Source: an uncultured Clostridia bacterium (GTDB lineage: Bacteria > Bacillota > Clostridia > Christensenellales > Aristaeellaceae). Taken from it: a stretch of 25,891 nucleotides of DNA. This document shows, in pieces, positions 21,933 through 25,891 of this stretch. Where the stretch lies: NCBI GenBank assembly GCA_934647305.1, contig CAKUFI010000037.1:1-25891 (forward strand), written 5' to 3'. The position numbers and the translations under genes are program-made. A model generated the notes under the pieces. The model saw only the letters and a program-made list of their open reading frames with translations. It ran no database searches and was not told the DNA's origin. How positions within the stretch are numbered: the stretch's first letter is position 1; each line of letters starts with the position of its first letter.

Positions 21933-23756
21933 TTATTTCACGGTGTAGTCGCCGTGCACGGTGCCGTCATCGTTCTCGGCGCTCTGGCCCTGCGCGCCGC
22001 CCTGAGCCTGCTGCGCCTGCTGCTGCGCGGCCGCGTAGACCTTGCCGAAGATCTCGTAGGTCTTCTGCTGGAACTGCTCCATCGCGGTCTTGATTTCGGC
22101 CGCCTTGCCGCCCTCGCGCACCTTCTTGAACTCGGCCAGCTCGCTCTCGACCGTGGCCTTATCCTCGGCGCTCAGCTTGTCGCCCAGCTCCTTGATGGTC
22201 TTCTCGGTCTGGTAGATGGCGTTGTCGGCCTGGTTGAGGGTCTCGACCTCTTCCTTGCGGGCCTTGTCCTCGGCGGCGAAGCGCTCGGCCTCGTCGCAGG
22301 CCTTCTTGATCTCTTCCTCGCTCAGGTTGCCCGAGGAGGTAATGGTGATGGCCTGCTCGTTGCCGGTGCCCAGATCCTTGGCGGAGACATGCACGATGCC
22401 GTTGGTATCGATGTCGAACTTGACCTCGATCTGCGGCACGCCGCGGGGCGCGGGCGCGATGCCGGTCAGCTGGAAGCGGCCCAGCGTCTTGTTGTAGGCG
22501 GCCATCTCACGCTCGCCCTGCAGCACGTGGACGTCCACAGAGGTCTGTCCGTCGGCGGCGGTGGAGAAGATCTGGCTCTTGCTGGTCGGGATGGTGGTGT
22601 TGCGGTCGATCAGACGGGTGAACACGCCGCCCATGGTCTCAATGCCCAGGGACAGGGGCGTGACGTCCAGCAGCACGACGTCCTTGACCTCGCCGCCCAG
22701 CACGCCGGCCTGAATGGCCGCGCCGATGGCGACGCACTCGTCGGGGTTGATGCCCTTGAAGGGCTCCTTGCCGGTGATGCGCTGCACGGCGGCCTGCACG
22801 GCGGGGATACGGGTGGAGCCGCCCACCAGGATCACCTTGTCGATCTGGCTGGCCGTGAGGCCCGCGTCGGACAGGCACTGGTTCATCGGGCCGACGGTCT
22901 TGTCGACCAGATCAGCGGTCAGCTCGTCGAACTTCGCGCGGGTCAGGGTGACGTCCAGGTGCTTGGGGCCGGTCGCGTCGGCGGTGATGAAGGGCAGGTT
23001 GATGTTGGTGGTCATGACGCCGGACAGGTCGATCTTGGCCTTCTCGGCGGCCTCCTTCAGGCGCTGCATGGCCATACGATCCTGCTTGAGGTCGATGCCG
23101 TTTTCCTTCTTGAACTCGCCCGCCACATAGTCGATGATGCGGTTGTCGAAGTCGTCGCCGCCCAGGCGGTTGTTGCCCGCGGTGGCCAGCACCTCGAACA
23201 CGCCGTCGCCGACCTCCATCAGGGACACGTCGAAGGTGCCGCCGCCCAGGTCGTAGACCAGAATCTTGTGGGTGTCGCCCTTGTCCAGGCCGTAGGCAAG
23301 CGCCGCGGCGGTGGGCTCGTTGATGATACGCAGCACTTCAAGACCCGCGATGCGGCCGGCGTCCTTGGTCGCCTGGCGCTGCGCGTCGGTGAAGTAGGCG
23401 GGCACGGTGATGACCGCCTGGGTCACGGGCTCGCCCAGATAGCTCTCCGCGTCGGTCTTCAGCTTCTGAAGAATCATGGCGCTGATTTCCTGAGGCGTGT
23501 AGTCGTGGCCGTCGATGGTCACCTTGTGGTCGGTGCCCATTTCGCGCTTGATGGAGATGACGGTGCGGTCGGGGTTGGCCACGGCCTGGCGCTTGGCCAC
23601 CTGGCCGACCAGACGCTCGCCGTTCTTGGCGAAGGCCACCACGGAAGCAGTCGTGCGGTTACCCTCAGCGTTCGGGATGACGACCGGCTCGCCGCCCTCC
23701 ATGACCGCCACACAGGAATTCGTAGTACCCAGGTCAATACCAATAATCTTGCTCAT
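21933..23756 (-). CDS. dnaK: Chaperone DnaK (Hsp70)
   Basis: A 607-residue ATP-dependent chaperone. ATPase domain (about 1-355) with IIGIDLGTTNSCVAV, VYDLGGGTFDVSLMEV and VILVGGSTRIPAVQ; conserved linker DVTPLSLGIETMGG (about 362-375); substrate domain and helical lid follow. The end is a Gln/Ala-rich stretch and then DGTVHGDYTVK, differing from the acidic EEVD-like or DDK endings of many homologues. Start ATG at 23756 follows AGGAGGAAA. The 93-nt gap after grpE contains a GC-rich imperfect hairpin (about 23815-23840) with no clear terminator. Confidence 0.97.
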   Translation of the reverse strand: MSKIIGIDLGTTNSCVAVMEGGEPVVIPNAEGNRTTASVVAFAKNGERLVGQVAKRQAVANPDRTVISIKREMGTDHKVTIDGHDYTPQEISAMILQKLKTDAESYLGEPVTQAVITVPAYFTDAQRQATKDAGRIAGLEVLRIINEPTAAALAYGLDKGDTHKILVYDLGGGTFDVSLMEVGDGVFEVLATAGNNRLGGDDFDNRIIDYVAGEFKKENGIDLKQDRMAMQRLKEAAEKAKIDLSGVMTTNINLPFITADATGPKHLDVTLTRAKFDELTADLVDKTVGPMNQCLSDAGLTASQIDKVILVGGSTRIPAVQAAVQRITGKEPFKGINPDECVAIGAAIQAGVLGGEVKDVVLLDVTPLSLGIETMGGVFTRLIDRNTTIPTSKSQIFSTAADGQTSVDVHVLQGEREMAAYNKTLGRFQLTGIAPAPRGVPQIEVKFDIDTNGIVHVSAKDLGTGNEQAITITSSGNLSEEEIKKACDEAERFAAEDKARKEEVETLNQADNAIYQTEKTIKELGDKLSAEDKATVESELAEFKKVREGGKAAEIKTAMEQFQQKTYEIFGKVYAAAQQQAQQAQGGAQGQSAENDDGTVHGDYTVK

Positions 23757-23849
23757 AATTTATTTCCTCCTGATCCTCTTGATCGTCGTGATGATCATTG
23801 TTTTGGTTTTTATCGGAAGGCGCCGAAGCGTTCGCCCGGCGCGAATCCT

Positions 23850-24449
23850 TCAGGACTCGGCTTCGATCTTGACCATCGCGTACCTGATCATGCGATCCTT
23901 CACGCGATAGCCCTTCTGAAGCACCTCAAGCACCGTACCCGGCTCGCCCTCGCCCTCGGCGCGCATCACCGCGTTGTGCTTGTCGGGATCGAAGCGCTCT
24001 CCCACTTCGCCCACCGGCTCGAGGCCCAGCTTGCCCATGGTCTCGCCCATCTGCCTGAGCGTCATTTGGACGCCCAGAAGCATCGGATCCTCCTCGGGCA
24101 GGCCGGCCGCCGCGGCGATCGCCCGCTCCAGGTTATCCACCGTGGGCAGCAGAGCCGCCAGCGTCTCGCGCACGCCGTCGTCGTAGGCGTCGGCACGGGT
24201 CGCCGCGTTGCGCCGCTTGAAGTTCTGGTAGTCCGCCTGCGCGCGCTGAGCCATGGCCAGGTACTCGTCGCGCTGTCTGACAGCGGTTTCAAGCGCCTTC
24301 TTCCATTCCTCGGGCGTGGGCTGGGCTTCCTCCTCGGGGACGGCTTCCGTCTGAGGCTCCTCCTCCGGAAGCTGCTCGTCGGTCACCGGCTTTGTTTCCT
24401 CCGCCGGCTGCTGCTCCTTCGTTTTCTGCTCATCCTGCTTTTTTGCCAT
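23850..24449 (-). CDS. grpE: Nucleotide exchange factor GrpE
   Basis: A 199-residue exchange factor for DnaK. Residues 1-45 are Glu/Gln/Pro-rich and probably disordered; a long helical region follows (about 46-105, RAQADYQNFKRR) and the beta-wing domain carries the GVQMTLRQ, FDPDKHNAVM and VLQKGYRVKDRMIRYAMVKI signatures. The hrcA stop (TAG) overlaps the GrpE ribosome binding site, 10 nt separating the genes. Confidence 0.96.
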   Translation of the reverse strand: MAKKQDEQKTKEQQPAEETKPVTDEQLPEEEPQTEAVPEEEAQPTPEEWKKALETAVRQRDEYLAMAQRAQADYQNFKRRNAATRADAYDDGVRETLAALLPTVDNLERAIAAAAGLPEEDPMLLGVQMTLRQMGETMGKLGLEPVGEVGERFDPDKHNAVMRAEGEGEPGTVLEVLQKGYRVKDRMIRYAMVKIEAES

Positions 24450-24459
24450 GATTGCACCT

Positions 24460-25491
24460 CTATTTTTTGTCCGGACCGCCGCTCAGCAGCTTGCCGATCG
24501 CCTGGCCCATATAGTTCATGACCGAAACCACGCGCGCGTAGTCCATGCGCGTGGGGCCGATGATGCCCATCGTGCCGGCCGTGTGGTCGCCCACGCGGTA
24601 GGTGGCCGTGACGACCGAGCAGTCGGAAAACTCCGGCGTCTCGTTCTCAGGCCCGATGCGCACCGTAAATTCCACGCCGCCCGCCTGCCGAAGCAGCGGA
24701 TACAGCTTGTCGCGGGATTCCAGCGCCGACAGGAAGGACTTGGCCTTCTCCACGTCGCTGTACTCCGGGTAGGCGAGCAGGTTGCTTCGCCCGCCCACCG
24801 CCAGGGGCACCCGCGCGCCGCCCAGCTGTTTGTCCAGCTCGTCGAGCACGTCGCTCATCAGCTGCTTGTGCTCGGACAGGCCCGCGTACATGTCGGTCAG
24901 CTTGCCGCGCACCTCGCTGAGCTGATGGCCCTGGAGCTGCTCGGTCAGCATCTTGCTGATGTTGTACAGGTGATCGGGCGTCAGGCCCGCGGGCACGCGA
25001 ATCAGCGTATCCTTGACCAGGCCCGCGCTGGTCACCACGATCATCAGCGCACTCGTGTCGGTGACCGGCACGAACTGGATCCTGCGCACCTGCGTGTTGC
25101 CGAGCATCGGCGCGGCGACCACCGCGGTGTACTGCGTGACGTCGCTTAGAACCTGCGCCGCCTCGCGGATCACGTCCTCAACCTGGCTCGCGCGCCTGTT
25201 CAGGTGCGCCTGTATGCGCTGCGTTTCCTCGGGAGAAAGCTCCTTGCGCTTCATCAGCTCGTCGACGTACAGCCGATAGGCCTTCGCGGAAGGAATGCGG
25301 CCGGCCGAGGTGTGGGGCTGCGCCAGGTAACCCAGCTCCTCCAGGTCGCTCATTTCGTTTCGAATGGTCGCGGGCGAGAAGCCCACGCCGTTCTTGCGGG
25401 AAATGGTGCGGGAGCCAACCGGCACTGCCGTCGTGATATAGTCGTCGATGATTGCCTGAAGGATCAGAAACTTTCGATCGTCCAGTCTCAC
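24460..25491 (-). CDS. hrcA: Heat-inducible transcription repressor HrcA
   Basis: A 343-residue repressor that binds CIRCE and depends on GroEL for activity in studied species. The winged-helix N-terminus covers about 1-75 (DDRKFLILQAIIDDYI; VGSRTISRK; SPATIRNEMSDLEELGYL; HTSAGRIPSAKAYRLYVD); the HrcA/GAF-like domain follows to near the end (GPTRMDYARVVSVMNY). Starts with GTG at 25491; AAAGGAGG lies 8 nt upstream. First gene of the operon, controlled by the CIRCE directly upstream, so autoregulated. Confidence 0.97.
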   Translation of the reverse strand: MRLDDRKFLILQAIIDDYITTAVPVGSRTISRKNGVGFSPATIRNEMSDLEELGYLAQPHTSAGRIPSAKAYRLYVDELMKRKELSPEETQRIQAHLNRRASQVEDVIREAAQVLSDVTQYTAVVAAPMLGNTQVRRIQFVPVTDTSALMIVVTSAGLVKDTLIRVPAGLTPDHLYNISKMLTEQLQGHQLSEVRGKLTDMYAGLSEHKQLMSDVLDELDKQLGGARVPLAVGGRSNLLAYPEYSDVEKAKSFLSALESRDKLYPLLRQAGGVEFTVRIGPENETPEFSDCSVVTATYRVGDHTAGTMGIIGPTRMDYARVVSVMNYMGQAIGKLLSGGPDKK

Positions 25492-25514
25492 GCGTCCCGC
25501 CTCCTTTCATCTTG

Positions 25515-25541
25515 TTAGCACTCTTACCTGTCGAGTGCTAA
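25515..25541 (-). promoter_or_regulatory. CIRCE operator
   Basis: Perfect 9-bp inverted repeat TTAGCACTC-N9-GAGTGCTAA (25515-25523 and 25533-25541), identical to the consensus HrcA site. It lies in the transcribed leader between promoter and hrcA start. Confidence 0.98.
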
Positions 25542-25552
25542 CCAACGCTGAT

Positions 25553-25581
25553 ATCATACCGCCATCTCTAAGGTTTGTCAA
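25553..25581 (-). promoter_or_regulatory. Sigma-A promoter of the hrcA-grpE-dnaK-dnaJ operon
   Basis: On the minus strand -35 TTGACA (25576-25581), 17-bp spacer, -10 TATGAT (25553-25558). Start near 25546, just before CIRCE, as in other HrcA-controlled operons. The remaining 25582-25757 holds no gene or clear signal. Confidence 0.92.
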
Positions 25582-25762
25582 TAGGTTTCCACAAGTTTTT
25601 ATGTAAATTGCATGTTAATTCATACCAGCCCGTTCAAACGCCACTTGCTCGCCGCGCTCAGTTCTTTCTTCCTATTATATGGCCACGCTTTCGCCAGAAA
25701 CTGGCAGCCGCCCGCCTCTTCCGTTCAGCAGGCACGCGCGAAACGAGGCCACTGCACAAAAA

Positions 25763-25795
25763 CAGCGCATCCCAGGTTTTCCCGGAAATGCGCTG
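25763..25795 (-). terminator. Terminator of the gene at the right edge
   Basis: On the minus strand an 8-bp stem CAGCGCAT/ATGCGCTG with a 17-nt loop is followed by TTTTT, 14 nt after the stop codon at 25809. Confidence 0.75.
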
Positions 25796-25808
25796 CTCTC
25801 AGTTTAAT

Positions 25809-25891
25809 TTAGCGGTGTTCCGCGCGATAAGCGGCCTTGAAGTCGCCTTCCTGCACGTCCGTAAGCTTCCCGTCGGCGGCCTTGGGCTCCT
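25809..25891 (-). CDS. C-terminal end of an unidentified protein (cut by window edge)
   Basis: The last 26 codons of a minus-strand gene read EPKAADGKLTDVQEGDF and then KAAYRAEHR before a TAA stop; the rest is outside the window. A terminator directly after the stop supports a real gene end. The polar, charged tail does not identify a family. Confidence 0.55.
   Translation of the reverse strand, partial: EPKAADGKLTDVQEGDFKAAYRAEHR

Noticed and set aside
20514..24521. Very long plus-strand open frame opposite dnaJ-dnaK-grpE
   Set aside because: A shadow of high-GC coding on the minus strand; composition is Ala/Arg/His/Gly-rich and no family is recognisable.
25612..25812. 66-codon plus-strand ORF near the right end
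   Set aside because: No ribosome binding site, and it runs through the terminator of the minus-strand gene at the edge.

Overview
The window comes from a high-GC bacterial chromosome, most likely a member of the Firmicutes (Clostridia). The reasons are a class-I heat-shock operon in the order hrcA-grpE-dnaK-dnaJ with a perfect CIRCE operator, AGGAGG-type ribosome binding sites, sigma-A promoters, frequent GTG/TTG starts, and single-membrane (lipoprotein and membrane-anchored) envelope proteins. The carbohydrate genes (three GH10 enzymes and a GH127 enzyme) suggest a plant-fibre user from a gut or rumen-like habitat. The taxon cannot be fixed from the sequence alone, and that part is inference.

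Layout, left to right. 1-432: an intergenic element made of hairpins, then a strong promoter. 433-720: a small, very hydrophobic Leu/Ile-rich ORF whose transcript carries terminator-like hairpins inside and just after it. 852-3473: a lactate-permease-family transporter and an L-lactate/L-2-hydroxyisocaproate-type dehydrogenase, closed by a terminator. 3670-7683: an operon of three tandem paralogous cytoplasmic GH10 (xylanase-family) genes behind a promoter with a 21-bp-phased direct repeat. 7684-8680: about 1 kb of non-coding hairpin repeats. 8734-14249 (minus): polA-coaE-lytic transglycosylase-orphan peptide-binding lipoprotein, tightly packed with ATGA overlaps. 14582-15064: a small secreted or anchored protein with its own promoter. 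15065-15431: more repeat modules. 15432-17138: GH127. 17307-19768: CNNM/CorC-type transporter translationally coupled to glycerate kinase. 19851-20384: GrpB-family protein. 20385-20660: two more repeat copies. 20658-25491 (minus): dnaJ, dnaK, grpE, hrcA with promoter and CIRCE. 25809-25891 (minus): the tail of an unidentified gene with its terminator.

The protein genes all belong to known families. The most unusual content is non-coding: a modular repeat family present at least ten times in whole or part. Its parts, in a fixed order, are hairpin A (10-12 bp stem, 11-nt near-invariant loop TYYAAYYTATG), hairpin B (6 bp stem, 3-nt loop), units in which GCAAGAA and TTCTTGC bracket a variable insert of 27-28 nt, and hairpin H (two paired blocks separated by a bulged G). 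Stem sequences differ between copies but remain paired, while the A loop and the bulge position are kept, so selection appears to act on structure. Two long copies lie in opposite orientation around the lactate/xylanase block. Several copies directly abut stop codons. No protein that would move or use this element is encoded in the window.
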